Shown: positions 20,977 to 35,900, numbered from the stretch's first letter. The stretch: 64,000 nt of DNA from Leptoclinus maculatus (GCA_032191485.1 JAVDOI010000019.1:10695784-10759783); one strand, 5' to 3'. Notes: generated from the letters alone by a model not told the origin. Translations and numbers: made by a program.

Positions 20977-23900
20977 GAGTCTTGCTCAGGGACACTTCGA
21001 CACATGACACGTCCCAGTCAAGGATTGAACCTTCGACCTTGCAGTTACCAGACAACCCTCTTAACCCAGGGAGCGACGGCTGGAGGATGGAGTCCAATCT
21101 CCAAAGACGTTGCACTATTCAAATTTGTACAATGTGTAATAAATTGTGAAATTCTAATGAAGTCTCTCCTGGTTGAATGGTTGACTTTTATGACTTTTTT
21201 CAACATGCTGTACTATGATTTGTTAATTAAATTAAGTTGAGTATCTTCAAAAATAAAGTAACTTAAAATGTATCTTCAAAAATGAAGTAACTAAAAAAGT
21301 AACTTTTTTTCCAAAGTAACTAAAAATGTAACTTTTTTTCCAAAGTATCTAAAAAAGTTAAAGAGTCTTGCTCAGGGACACTTCGACACATGACACGTCC
21401 CAGTCAAGGATTGAACCTTCGACCTTGCAGTTACCAGACAACCCTCTTAACCCAGGGAGCCACAGATGGAGGATGGAGTCCAATCTCCAAAGATGTTGCA
21501 CTATTCAAATTTGTACAATGTGTAATAAAAGTAACTTTTTTTCCAAAGTAACTAAAAAAGTAACTTTTTTTCCAAAGTAACTAAAAAAGTAACTTTTTTT
21601 CCAAAGTAACTAAAAAAGTAACTTTTTTTCCAAAGTAACTAAAAAAGTAACTTTTTTTCCAAAGTAACTAAAAAAGTAAAAGAGTCTTGCTCAGGGACAC
21701 TTCGACACATGACATGACCCAGTCAAGGTTTGAACCTTCGACCTTGCAGTTACCAGACAACCCTCTTAACCCAGGGAGCCACGGCTGGAGGATGGAGTCC
21801 AATCTCCAAAGACGTTGCACTATTCAAATTTGTACAATGTGTAATAAATTGTGAAATTCTAATGAAGTCTCTCCTGGTTGAATGGTTGACTTTTATGAAT
21901 TTTTTCAACATGCTGTACTATGATTTGTTAATTAAATTAAGTTGAGTATCTTCAAAAATAAAGTAACTTAAAAAGTATCTTCAAAAATGAAGTAACTAAA
22001 AAAGTAACTTTTTTTCCAAAGTAACTAAAAATGTAACTTTTTTTCCAAAGTATCTAAAAAAGTTAAAGAGTCTTGCTCAGGGACACTTCGACACATGACA
22101 CGTCCCAGTCAAGGATTGAACCTTCGACCTTGCAGTTACCAGACAACCCTCTTAACCCAGGGAGCCACAGATGGAGGATGGAGTCCAATCTCCAAAGATG
22201 TTGCACTATTCAAATTTGTACAATGTGTAATAAAAGTAACTTTTTTTCCAAAGTAACTAAAAAAGTAACTTTTTTTCCAAAGTAACTAAAAAAGTAACTT
22301 TTTTCCCAAAGTAACTAAAAAAGTAACTTTTTTTCCAAAGTATCTAAAAAAGTTAGAGAGTCTTGCTCAGGGACACTTCGACACATGACACGTCCCAGTC
22401 AAGGATTGAACCTTCGACCTTGCAGTTACCAGACAACCCTCTTAACCCAGGGAGCCACGGCTGGAGGATGGAGTCAAATCTCCAACGACGTTGCACTATT
22501 CAAATTTGTACAATGTGTAATAAATTGTGAAATTCTAATGAAGTCTCTCCTGGTTGAATGGTTGACTTTTATGACTTTTTTCAACATGCTGTACTATGAT
22601 TTGTTAATTAAATTAAGTTGAGTATCTTCAAAAATAAAGTAACTTAAAATGTATCTTCAAAAATGAAGTAACTAAAAAAGTAACTTTTTTTCCAAAGTAA
22701 CTAAAAATGTAACTTTTTTTCCAAAGTATCTAAAAAAGTTAAAGAGTCTTGCTCAGGGACACTTCGACACATGACACGTCCCAGTCAAGGATTGAACCTT
22801 CGACCTTGCAGTTACCAGACAACCCTCTTAACCCAGGGAGCGACGGCTGGAGGATGGAGTCCAATCTCCAAAGACGTTGCACTATTCAAATTTGTACAAT
22901 GTGTAATAAATTGTGAAATTCTAATGAAGTCTCTCCTGGTTGAATGGTTGACTTTTATGACTTTTTTCAACATGCTGTACTATGATTTGTTAATTAAATT
23001 AAGTTGAGTATCTTCAAAAATAAAGTAACTTAAAATGTATCTTCAAAAATGAAGTAACTAAAAAAGTAACTTTTTTTCCAAAGTAACTAAAAATGTAACT
23101 TTTTTTCCAAAGTATCTAAAAAAGTTAAAGAGTCTTGCTCAGGGACACTTCGACACATGACACGTCCCAGTCAAGGATTGAACCTTCGACCTTGCAGTTA
23201 CCAGACAACCCTCTTAACCCAGGGAGCCACAGATGGAGGATGGAGTCCAATCTCCAAAGATGTTGCACTATTCAAATTTGTACAATGTGTAATAAAAGTA
23301 ACTTTTTTTCCAAAGTAACTAAAAAAGTAACTTTTTTTCCAAAGTAACTAAAAAAGTAACTTTTTTTCCAAAGTAACTAAAAAAGTAACTTTTTTTCCAA
23401 AGTAACTAAAAAAGTAAAAGAGTCTTGCTCAGGGACACTTCGACACATGACATGTCCCAGTCAAGGTTTGAACCTTCGACCTTGCAGTTACCAGACAACC
23501 CTCTTAACCCAGGGAGCCACGGCTGGAGGATGGAGTCCAATCTCCAAAGACGTTGCACTATTCAAATTTGTACAATGTGTAATAAATTGTGAAATTCTAA
23601 TGAAGTCTCTCCTGGTTGAATGGTTGACTTTTATGAATTTTTTCAACATGCTGTACTATGATTTGTTAATTAAATTAAGTTGAGTATCTTCAAAAATAAA
23701 GTAACTTAAAAAGTATCTTCAAAAATGAAGTAACTAAAAAAGTAACTTTTTTTCCAAAGTAACTAAAAATGTAACTTTTTTTCCAAAGTATCTAAAAAAG
23801 TTAAAGAGTCTTGCTCAGGGACACTTCGACACATGACACGTCCCAGTCAAGGATTGAACCTTCGACCTTGCAGTTACCAGACAACCCTCTTAACCCAGGG

Positions 23901-25981
23901 AGCCACAGATGGAGGATGGAGTCCAATCTCCAAAGATGTTGCACTATTCAAATTTGTACAATGTGTAATAAAAGTAACTTTTTTTCCAAAGTAACTAAAA
24001 AAGTAACTTTTTTTCCAAAGTAACTAAAAAAGTAAAAGAGTCTTGCTCAGGGACACTTCGACACATGACATGTCCCAGTCAAGGTTTGAACCTTCGACCT
24101 TGCAGTTACCAGACAACCCTCTTAACCCAGGGAGCCACGGCTGGAGGATGGAGTCCAATCTCCAAAGACGTTGCACTATTCAAATTTGTACAATGTGTAA
24201 TAAATTGTGAAATTCTAATGAAGTCTCTCCTGGTTGAATGGTTGACTTTTATGAATTTTTTCAACATGCTGTACTATGATTTGTTAATTAAATTAAGTTG
24301 AGTATCTTCAAAAATAAAGTAACTTAAAAAGTATCTTCAAAAATGAAGTAACTAAAAAAGTCACTTTTTTTCCAAAGTAACTAAAAATGTAACTTTTTTT
24401 CCAAAGTATCTAAAAAAGTAAAAGAGTCTTGCTCAGGGACACTTCGACACATGACACATCCCAGTCAAGGATTGAACCTTCGACCTTGCAGTTACCAGAC
24501 AACCCTCTTAACCCAGGGAGCCACGGCTGGAGGACGGAGTCCAATCTCCAAAGACGTTGCACTATTCAAATTTGTACAATGTGTAATAAATTGTGAAATT
24601 CTAATGAAGTCTCTCCTGGTTGAATGGTTGACTTTTATGACTTTTTTCAACATGCTGTACTATGATTTGTTAATTAAATTAAGTTGAGTATCTTCAAAAA
24701 CAAAGTAACTTAAAATGTATCTTCAAAAATGAAGTAACTAAAAAAGTAACTTTTTTTCCAAAGTAACTAAAAATGTAACTTTTTTTCCAAAGTATCTAAA
24801 AAAGTTAAAGAGTCTTGCTCAGGGACACTTCGACACATGACACGTCCCAGTCAAGGATTGAACCTTCGACCTTGCAGTTACCAGACAACCCTCTTAACCC
24901 AGGGAGCCACAGATGGAGGATGGAGTCCAATCTCCAAAGATGTTGCACTATTCAAATTTGTACAATGTGTAATAAAAGTAACTTTTTTTCCAAAGTAACT
25001 AAAAAAGTAACTTTTTTTCCAAAGTAACTAAAAAAGTAAAAGAGTCTTGCTCAGGGACACTTCGACACATGACATGTCCCAGTCAAGGTTTGAACCTTCG
25101 ACCTTGCAGTTACCAGACAACCCTCTTAACCCAGGGAGCCACGGCTGGAGGATGGAGTCCAATCTCCAAAGACGTTGCACTATTCAAATTTGTACAATGT
25201 GTAATAAATTGTGAAATTCTAATGAAGTCTCTCCTGGTTGAATGGTTGACTTTTATGAATTTTTTCAACATGCTGTACTATGATTTGTTAATTAAATTAA
25301 GTTGAGTATCTTCAAAAATAAAGTAACTTAAAAAGTATCTTCAAAAATGAAGTAACTAAAAAAGTCACTTTTTTTCCAAAGTAACTAAAAATGTAACTTT
25401 TTTTCCAAAGTATCTAAAAAAGTAAAAGAGTCTTGCTCAGGGACACTTCGACACATGACACATCCCAGTCAAGGATTGAACCTTCGACCTTGCAGTTACC
25501 AGACAACCCTCTTAACCCAGGGAGCCACGGCTGGAGGACGGAGTACAATCTCCAAAGACGTTGCACTATTCAAATTTGTACAATGTGTAATAAATTGTGA
25601 AATTCTAATGAAGTCTCTCCTGGTTGAATGGTTGACTTTTATGACTTTTTTCAACATGCTGTACTATGATTTGTTAATTAAATTAAGTTGAGTATCTTCA
25701 AAAACAAAGTAACTTAAAATGTATCTTCAAAAATGAAGTAACTAAAAAAGTAACTTTTTTTCCAAAGTAACTAAAAATGTAACTTTTTTTCCAAAGTATC
25801 TAAAAAAGTTAAAGAGTCTTGCTCAGGGACACTTCGACACATGACACGTCCCAGTCAAGGATTGAACCTTCGACCTTGCAGTTACCAGACAACCCTCTTA
25901 ACCCAGGGAGCCACGGATGGAGGATGGAGTCCAATCTCCAAAGATGTTGCACTATTCAAATTTGTACAATGTGTAATAAAA

Positions 25982-26242
25982 GTAACTTTTTTTCCAAAGT
26001 AACTAAAAAAGTAACTTTTTTTCCAAAGTAACTAAAAAAGTAACTTTTTTTCCAAAGTAACTAAAAAAGTAACTTTTTTTCCAAAGTAACTAAAAAAGTA
26101 ACTTTTTTTCCAAAGTAACTAAAAAAGTAACTTTTTTTCCAAAGTAACTAAAAAAGTAACTTTTTTTCCAAAGTAACTAAAAAAGTAACTTTTTTTCCAA
26201 AGTAACTAAAAAAGTAACTTTTTTTCCAAAGTAACTAAAAAA
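25982..26242 (+). repeat. 29-bp minisatellite, 9 copies
   Basis: 261 bp = 9 x 29. The largest copy number I counted inside an S monomer. The corresponding blocks have 2 copies near 23969, 4 near 23295 and 7 at 31281-31483. Confidence 0.92.
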
Positions 26243-28312
26243 GTAAAAGAGTCTTGCTCAGGGACACTTCGACACATGACATGTCCCAGTCAAGGTTTGA
26301 ACCTTCGACCTTGCAGTTACCAGACAACCCTCTTAACCCAGGGAGCCACGGCTGGAGGATGGAGTCCAATCTCCAAAGACGTTGCACTATTCAAATTTGT
26401 ACAATGTGTAATAAATTGTGAAATTCTAATGAAGTCTCTCCTGGTTGAATGGTTGACTTTTATGAATTTTTTCAACATGCTGTACTGATTTGTTAATTAA
26501 ATTAAGTTGAGTATCTTCAAAAATAAAGTAACTTAAAAAGTATCTTCAAAAATGAAGTAACTAAAAAAGTAACTTTTTTTCCAAAGTAACTAAAAATGAA
26601 ACTTTTTTTCCAAAGTATCTAAAAAAGTAAAACAGTCTTGCTCAGGGACACTTCGACACATGACACGTCCCAGTCAAGGATTGAACCTTCGACCTTGCAG
26701 TTACCAGACAACCCTCTTAACCCAGGGAGCCACGGCTGGAGGATGGAGTCCAATCTCCAAAGACGTTGCACTATTCAAATTTGTACAATGTGTAATAAAT
26801 TGTGAAATTCTAATGAAGTCTCTCCTGGTTGAATGGTTGACTTTTATGACTTTTTTCAACATGCTGTACTATGATTTGTTAATTAAATTAAGTTGAGTAT
26901 CTTCAAAAATAAAGTAACTTAAAATGTATCTTCAAAAATGAAGTAACTAAAAAAGTAACTTTTTTTCCAAAGTAACTAAAAATGTAACTTTTTTTCCAAA
27001 GTATCTAAAAAAGTTAAAGAGTCTTGCTCAGGGACACTTCGACACATGACACGTCCCAGTCAAGGATTGAACCTTCGACCTTGCAGTTACCAGACAACCC
27101 TCTTAACCCAGGGAGCCACGGATGGAGGATGGAGTCCAATCTCCAAAGATGTTGCACTATTCAAATTTGTACAATGTGTAATAAAAGTAACTTTTTTTCC
27201 AAAGTAACTTAAAAAGTAACTTTTTTTCCAAAGTAACTAAAAAAGTAACTTTTTTTCCAAAGTAACTAAAAAAGTAACTTTTTTTCCAAAGTAACTAAAA
27301 AAGTAAAAGAGTCTTGCTCAGGGACACTTCGACACATGACATGTCCCAGTCAAGGATTGAACCTTCGACCTTGCAGTTACCAGACAACCCTCTTAACCCA
27401 GGGAGCCACGGCTGGAGGACAGAGTCCAATCTCCAAAGACGTTGCACTATTCAAATTTGTACAATGTGTAATAAATTGTGAAATTCTAATGAAGTCTCTC
27501 CTGGTTGAATGGTTGACTTTTATGACTTTTTTCAACATGCTGTACTATGATTTGTTAATTAAATTAAGTTGAGTATCTTCAAAAACAAAGTAACTTAAAA
27601 TGTATCTTCAAAAATGAAGTAACTAAAAAAGTAACTTTTTTTCCAAAGTAACTAAAAATGTAACTTTTTTTCCAAAGTATCTAAAAAAGTTAAAGAGTCT
27701 TGCTCAGGGACACTTCGACACATGACACGTCCCAGTCAAGGATTGAACCTTCGACCTTGCAGTTACCAGACAACCCTCTTAACCCAGGGAGCCACAGATG
27801 GAGGATGGAGTCCAATCTCCAAAGATGTTGCACTATTCAAATTTGTACAATGTGTAATAAAAGTAACTTTTTTTCCAAAGTAACTAAAAAAGTAACTTTT
27901 TTTCCAAAGTAACTAAAAAAGTAAAAGAGTCTTGCTCAGGGACACTTCGACACATGACATGTCCCAGTCAAGGTTTGAACCTTCGACCTTGCAGTTACCA
28001 GACAACCCTCTTAACCCAGGGAGCCACGGCTGGAGGATGGAGTCCAATCTCCAAAGACGTTGCACTATTCAAATTTGTACAATGTGTAATAAATTGTGAA
28101 ATTCTAATGAAGTCTCTCCTGGTTGAATGGTTGACTTTTATGACTTTTTTCAACATGCTGTACTATGATTTGTTAATTAAATTAAGTTGAGTATCTTCAA
28201 AAATAAAGTAACTTAAAATGTATCTTCAAAAATGAAGTAACTAAAAAAGTAACTTTTTTTCCAAAGTAACTAAAAATGTAACTTTTTTTCCAAAGTATCT
28301 AAAAAAGTTAAA

Positions 28313-31300
28313 GAGTCTTGCTCAAGGACACTTCGACACATGACACGTCCCAGTCAAGGGTTGAACCTTCGACCTTGCAGTTACCAGACAACCCTCTTAA
28401 CCCAGGGAGCCACGGATGGAGGATGGAGTCCAATCTCCAAAGATGTTGCACTATTCAAATTTGTACAATGTGTAATAAAAGTAACTTTTTTTCCAAAGTA
28501 ACTAAAAAAGTAACTTTTTTTCCAAAGTAACTAAAAAAGTAACTTTTTTCCCAAAGTAACTAAAAAAGTAACTTTTTTTCCAAAGTATCTAAAAAAGTTA
28601 GAGAGTCTTGCTCAGGGACACTTCGACACATGACACGTCCCAGTCAAGGATTGAACCTTCGACCTTGCAGTTACCAGACAACCCTCTTAACCCAGGGAGC
28701 CACGGCTGGAGGATGGAGTCAAATCTCCAACGACGTTGCACTATTCAAATTTGTACAATGTGTAATAAATTGTGAAATTCTAATGAAGTCTCTCCTGGTT
28801 GAATGGTTGACTTTTATGACTTTTTTCAACATGCTGTACTATGATTTGTTAATTAAATTAAGTTGAGTATCTTCAAAAATAAAGTAACTTAAAATGTATC
28901 TTCAAAAATGAAGTAACTAAAAAAGTAACTTTTTTTCCAAAGTAACTAAAAATGTAACTTTTTTTCCAAAGTATCTAAAAAAGTTAAAGAGTCTTGCTCA
29001 GGGACACTTCGACACATGACACGTCCCAGTCAAGGATTGAACCTTCGACCTTGCAGTTACCAGACAACCCTCTTAACCCAGGGAGCGACGGCTGGAGGAT
29101 GGAGTCCAATCTCCAAAGACGTTGCACTATTCAAATTTGTACAATGTGTAATAAATTGTGAAATTCTAATGAAGTCTCTCCTGGTTGAATGGTTGACTTT
29201 TATGACTTTTTTCAACATGCTGTACTATGATTTGTTAATTAAATTAAGTTGAGTATCTTCAAAAATAAAGTAACTTAAAATGTATCTTCAAAAATGAAGT
29301 AACTAAAAAAGTAACTTTTTTTCCAAAGTAACTAAAAATGTAACTTTTTTTCCAAAGTATCTAAAAAAGTTAAAGAGTCTTGCTCAGGGACACTTCGACA
29401 CATGACACGTCCCAGTCAAGGATTGAACCTTCGACCTTGCAGTTACCAGACAACCCTCTTAACCCAGGGAGCCACAGATGGAGGATGGAGTCCAATCTCC
29501 AAAGATGTTGCACTATTCAAATTTGTACAATGTGTAATAAAAGTAACTTTTTTTCCAAAGTAACTAAAAAAGTAACTTTTTTTCCAAAGTAACTAAAAAA
29601 GTAACTTTTTTTCCAAAGTAACTAAAAAAGTAACTTTTTTTCCAAAGTAACTAAAAAAGTAAAAGAGTCTTGCTCAGGGACACTTCGACACATGACATGT
29701 CCCAGTCAAGGTTTGAACCTTCGACCTTGCAGTTACCAGACAACCCTCTTAACCCAGGGAGCCACGGCTGGAGGATGGAGTCCAATCTCCAAAGACGTTG
29801 CACTATTCAAATTTGTACAATGTGTAATAAATTGTGAAATTCTAATGAAGTCTCTCCTGGTTGAATGGTTGACTTTTATGAATTTTTTCAACATGCTGTA
29901 CTATGATTTGTTAATTAAATTAAGTTGAGTATCTTCAAAAATAAAGTAACTTAAAAAGTATCTTCAAAAATGAAGTAACTAAAAAAGTAACTTTTTTTCC
30001 AAAGTAACTAAAAATGTAACTTTTTTTCCAAAGTATCTAAAAAAGTTAAAGAGTCTTGCTCAGGGACACTTCGACACATGACACGTCCCAGTCAAGGATT
30101 GAACCTTCGACCTTGCAGTTACCAGACAACCCTCTTAACCCAGGGAGCCACAGATGGAGGATGGAGTCCAATCTCCAAAGATGTTGCACTATTCAAATTT
30201 GTACAATGTGTAATAAAAGTAACTTTTTTTCCAAAGTAACTAAAAAAGTAACTTTTTTTCCAAAGTAACTAAAAAAGTAACTTTTTTTCCAAAGTAACTA
30301 AAAAAGTAACTTTTTTTCCAAAGTAACTAAAAAAGTAAAAGAGTCTTGCTCAGGGACACTTCGACACATGACATGTCCCAGTCAAGGTTTGAACCTTCGA
30401 CCTTGCAGTTACCAGACAACCCTCTTAACCCAGGGAGCCACGGCTGGAGGATGGAGTCCAATCTCCAAAGACGTTGCACTATTCAAATTTGTACAATGTG
30501 TAATAAATTGTGAAATTCTAATGAAGTCTCTCCTGGTTGAATGGTTGACTTTTATGAATTTTTTCAACATGCTGTACTATGATTTGTTAATTAAATTAAG
30601 TTGAGTATCTTCAAAAATAAAGTAACTTAAAAAGTATCTTCAAAAATGAAGTAACTAAAAAAGTCACTTTTTTTCCAAAGTAACTAAAAATGTAACTTTT
30701 TTTCCAAAGTATCTAAAAAAGTAAAAGAGTCTTGCTCAGGGACACTTCGACACATGACACATCCCAGTCAAGGATTGAACCTTCGACCTTGCAGTTACCA
30801 GACAACCCTCTTAACCCAGGGAGCCACGGCTGGAGGACGGAGTCCAATCTCCAAAGACGTTGCACTATTCAAATTTGTACAATGTGTAATAAATTGTGAA
30901 ATTCTAATGAAGTCTCTCCTGGTTGAATGGTTGACTTTTATGACTTTTTTCAACATGCTGTACTATGATTTGTTAATTAAATTAAGTTGAGTATCTTCAA
31001 AAACAAAGTAACTTAAAATGTATCTTCAAAAATGAAGTAACTAAAAAAGTAACTTTTTTTCCAAAGTAACTAAAAATGTAACTTTTTTTCCAAAGTATCT
31101 AAAAAAGTTAAAGAGTCTTGCTCAGGGACACTTCGACACATGACACGTCCCAGTCAAGGATTGAACCTTCGACCTTGCAGTTACCAGACAACCCTCTTAA
31201 CCCAGGGAGCCACGGATGGAGGATGGAGTCCAATCTCCAAAGATGTTGCACTATTCAAATTTGTACAATGTGTAATAAAAGTAACTTTTTTTCCAAAGTA

Positions 31301-32964
31301 ACTAAAAAAGTAACTTTTTTTCCAAAGTAACTAAAAAAGTAACTTTTTTTCCAAAGTAACTAAAAAAGTAACTTTTTTTCCAAAGTAACTAAAAAAGTAA
31401 CTTTTTTTCCAAAGTAACTAAAAAAGTAACTTTTTTTCCAAAGTAACTAAAAAAGTAACTTTTTTTCCAAAGTAACTAAAAAAGTAAAAGAGTCTTGCTC
31501 AGGGACACTTCGACACATGACATGTCCCAGTCAAGGTTTGAACCTTCGACCTTGCAGTTACCAGACAACCCTCTTAACCCAGGGAGCCACGGCTGGAGGA
31601 TGGAGTCCAATCTCCAAAGACGTTGCACTATTCAAATTTGTACAATGTGTAATAAATTGTGAAATTCTAATGAAGTCTCTCCTGGTTGAATGGTTGACTT
31701 TTATGAATTTTTTCAACATGCTGTACTGATTTGTTAATTAAATTAAGTTGAGTATCTTCAAAAATAAAGTAACTTAAAAAGTATCTTCAAAAATGAAGTA
31801 ACTAAAAAAGTAACTTTTTTTCCAAAGTAACTAAAAATGAAACTTTTTTTCCAAAGTATCTAAAAAAGTAAAACAGTCTTGCTCAGGGACACTTCGACAC
31901 ATGACACGTCCCAGTCAAGGATTGAACCTTCGACCTTGCAGTTACCAGACAACCCTCTTAACCCAGGGAGCCACGGCTGGAGGATGGAGTCCAATCTCCA
32001 AAGACGTTGCACTATTCAAATTTGTACAATGTGTAATAAATTGTGAAATTCTAATGAAGTCTCTCCTGGTTGAATGGTTGACTTTTATGACTTTTTTCAA
32101 CATGCTGTACTATGATTTGTTAATTAAATTAAGTTGAGTATCTTCAAAAATAAAGTAACTTAAAATGTATCTTCAAAAATGAAGTAACTAAAAAAGTAAC
32201 TTTTTTTCCAAAGTAACTAAAAATGTAACTTTTTTTCCAAAGTATCTAAAAAAGTTAAAGAGTCTTGCTCAGGGACACTTCGACACATGACACGTCCCAG
32301 TCAAGGATTGAACCTTCGACCTTGCAGTTACCAGACAACCCTCTTAACCCAGGGAGCCACGGATGGAGGATGGAGTCCAATCTCCAAAGATGTTGCACTA
32401 TTCAAATTTGTACAATGTGTAATAAAAGTAACTTTTTTTCCAAAGTAACTAAAAAAGTAACTTTTTTTCCAAAGTAACTAAAAAAGTAACTTTTTTTCCA
32501 AAGTAACTAAAAAAGTAACTTTTTTTCCAAAGTAACTAAAAAAGTAACTTTTTTTCCAAAGTAACTAAAAAAGTAAAAGAGTCTTGCTCAGGGACACTTC
32601 GACACATGACATGTCCCAGTCAAGGTTTGAACCTTCGACCTTGCAGTTACCAGACAACCCTCTTAACCCAGGGAGCCACGGCTGGAGGATGGAGTCCAAT
32701 CTCCAAAGACGTTGCACTATTCAAATTTGTACAATGTGTAATAAATTGTGAAATTCTAATGAAGTCTCTCCTGGTTGAATGGTTGACTTTTATGACTTTT
32801 TTCAACATGCTGTACTATGATTTGTTAATTAAATTAAGTTGAGTATCTTCAAAAATAAAGTAACTTAAAATGTATCTTCAAAAATGAAGTAACTAAAAAA
32901 GTAACTTTTTTTCCAAAGTAACTAAAAATGTAACTTTTTTTCCAAAGTATCTAAAAAAGTTAAA
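28313..32964 (+). repeat. array B higher-order repeat 2 (4652 bp)
   Basis: Thirteen monomers between GCTCAAGGACAC markers. All but the last two map to the next repeat with a constant 4652-bp offset, including the CCACAGATGG, GGAGGACGGAG and CTGTACTGATTTG (2-bp deletion) markers. Confidence 0.9.
31281..31483 (+). repeat. 29-bp minisatellite, 7 copies
   Basis: 203 bp = 7 x 29. The equivalent block one higher-order repeat later (near 35933-36135) also has 7 copies, one of them with GTTAC in place of GTAAC. Confidence 0.92.
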
Positions 32965-35900
32965 GAGTCTTGCTCAAGGACACTTCGACACATGACACGT
33001 CCCAGTCAAGGGTTGAACCTTCGACCTTGCAGTTACCAGACAACCCTCTTAACCCAGGGAGCCACGGATGGAGGATGGAGTCCAATCTCCAAAGATGTTG
33101 CACTATTCAAATTTGTACAATGTGTAATAAAAGTAACTTTTTTTCCAAAGTAACTAAAAAAGTAACTTTTTTTCCAAAGTAACTAAAAAAGTAACTTTTT
33201 TCCCAAAGTAACTAAAAAAGTAACTTTTTTTCCAAAGTATCTAAAAAAGTTAGAGAGTCTTGCTCAGGGACACTTCGACACATGACACGTCCCAGTCAAG
33301 GATTGAACCTTCGACCTTGCAGTTACCAGACAACCCTCTTAACCCAGGGAGCCACGGCTGGAGGATGGAGTCAAATCTCCAACGACGTTGCACTATTCAA
33401 ATTTGTACAATGTGTAATAAATTGTGAAATTCTAATGAAGTCTCTCCTGGTTGAATGGTTGACTTTTATGACTTTTTTCAACATGCTGTACTATGATTTG
33501 TTAATTAAATTAAGTTGAGTATCTTCAAAAATAAAGTAACTTAAAATGTATCTTCAAAAATGAAGTAACTAAAAAAGTAACTTTTTTTCCAAAGTAACTA
33601 AAAATGTAACTTTTTTTCCAAAGTATCTAAAAAAGTTAAAGAGTCTTGCTCAGGGACACTTCGACACATGACACGTCCCAGTCAAGGATTGAACCTTCGA
33701 CCTTGCAGTTACCAGACAACCCTCTTAACCCAGGGAGCGACGGCTGGAGGATGGAGTCCAATCTCCAAAGACGTTGCACTATTCAAATTTGTACAATGTG
33801 TAATAAATTGTGAAATTCTAATGAAGTCTCTCCTGGTTGAATGGTTGACTTTTATGACTTTTTTCAACATGCTGTACTATGATTTGTTAATTAAATTAAG
33901 TTGAGTATCTTCAAAAATAAAGTAACTTAAAATGTATCTTCAAAAATGAAGTAACTAAAAAAGTAACTTTTTTTCCAAAGTAACTAAAAATGTAACTTTT
34001 TTTCCAAAGTATCTAAAAAAGTTAAAGAGTCTTGCTCAGGGACACTTCGACACATGACACGTCCCAGTCAAGGATTGAACCTTCGACCTTGCAGTTACCA
34101 GACAACCCTCTTAACCCAGGGAGCCACAGATGGAGGATGGAGTCCAATCTCCAAAGATGTTGCACTATTCAAATTTGTACAATGTGTAATAAAAGTAACT
34201 TTTTTTCCAAAGTAACTAAAAAAGTAACTTTTTTTCCAAAGTAACTAAAAAAGTAACTTTTTTTCCAAAGTAACTAAAAAAGTAACTTTTTTTCCAAAGT
34301 AACTAAAAAAGTAAAAGAGTCTTGCTCAGGGACACTTCGACACATGACATGTCCCAGTCAAGGTTTGAACCTTCGACCTTGCAGTTACCAGACAACCCTC
34401 TTAACCCAGGGAGCCACGGCTGGAAGTTGGAGTCCAATCTCCAAAGACGTTGCACTATTCAAATTTGTACAATGTGTAATAAATTGTGAAATTCTAATGA
34501 AGTCTCTCCTGGTTGAATGGTTGACTTTTATGAATTTTTTCAACATGCTGTACTATGATTTGTTAATTAAATTAAGTTGAGTATCTTCAAAAATAAAGTA
34601 ACTTAAAAAGTATCTTCAAAAATGAAGTAACTAAAAAAGTAACTTTTTTTCCAAAGTAACTAAAAATGTAACTTTTTTTCCAAAGTATCTAAAAAAGTTA
34701 AAGAGTCTTGCTCAGGGACACTTCGACACATGACACGTCCCAGTCAAGGATTGAACCTTCGACCTTGCAGTTACCAGACAACCCTCTTAACCCAGGGAGC
34801 CACAGATGGAGGATGGAGTCCAATCTCCAAAGATGTTGCACTATTCAAATTTGTACAATGTGTAATAAAAGTAACTTTTTTTCCAAAGTAACTAAAAAAG
34901 TAACTTTTTTTCCAAAGTAACTAAAAAAGTAACTTTTTTTCCAAAGTAACTAAAAAAGTAACTTTTTTTCCAAAGTAACTAAAAAAGTAAAAGAGTCTTG
35001 CTCAGGGACACTTCGACACATGACATGTCCCAGTCAAGGTTTGAACCTTCGACCTTGCAGTTACCAGACAACCCTCTTAACCCAGGGAGCCACGGCTGGA
35101 GGATGGAGTCCAATCTCCAAAGACGTTGCACTATTCAAATTTGTACAATGTGTAATAAATTGTGAAATTCTAATGAAGTCTCTCCTGGTTGAATGGTTGA
35201 CTTTTATGAATTTTTTCAACATGCTGTACTATGATTTGTTAATTAAATTAAGTTGAGTATCTTCAAAAATAAAGTAACTTAAAAAGTATCTTCAAAAATG
35301 AAGTAACTAAAAAAGTCACTTTTTTTCCAAAGTAACTAAAAATGTAACTTTTTTTCCAAAGTATCTAAAAAAGTAAAAGAGTCTTGCTCAGGGACACTTC
35401 GACACATGACACATCCCAGTCAAGGATTGAACCTTCGACCTTGCAGTTACCAGACAACCCTCTTAACCCAGGGAGCCACGGCTGGAGGACGGAGTCCAAT
35501 CTCCAAAGACGTTGCACTATTCAAATTTGTACAATGTGTAATAAATTGTGAAATTCTAATGAAGTCTCTCCTGGTTGAATGGTTGACTTTTATGACTTTT
35601 TTCAACATGCTGTACTATGATTTGTTAATTAAATTAAGTTGAGTATCTTCAAAAACAAAGTAACTTAAAATGTATCTTCAAAAATGAAGTAACTAAAAAA
35701 GTAACTTTTTTTCCAAAGTAACTAAAAATGTAACTTTTTTTCCAAAGTATCTAAAAAAGTTAAAGAGTCTTGCTCAGGGACACTTCGACACATGACACGT
35801 CCCAGTCAAGGATTGAACCTTCGACCTTGCAGTTACCAGACAACCCTCTTAACCCAGGGAGCCACGGATGGAGGATGGAGTCCAATCTCCAAAGATGTTG

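Larger units (their letters stand above)
20301..28312 (+). repeat. array B higher-order repeat 1 (8012 bp)
   Basis: From one GCTCAAGGACAC marker monomer to the next. It contains an internal duplication with 1767-bp spacing (20591, 20977 and the following S monomer recur at 22358, 22744 and after). It also contains a near-identical 1004-bp duplication (segments starting near 24030 and 25034, one visible difference GAGTCC/GAGTAC). Longer than the next two higher-order repeats through these extra duplications. Confidence 0.85.
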
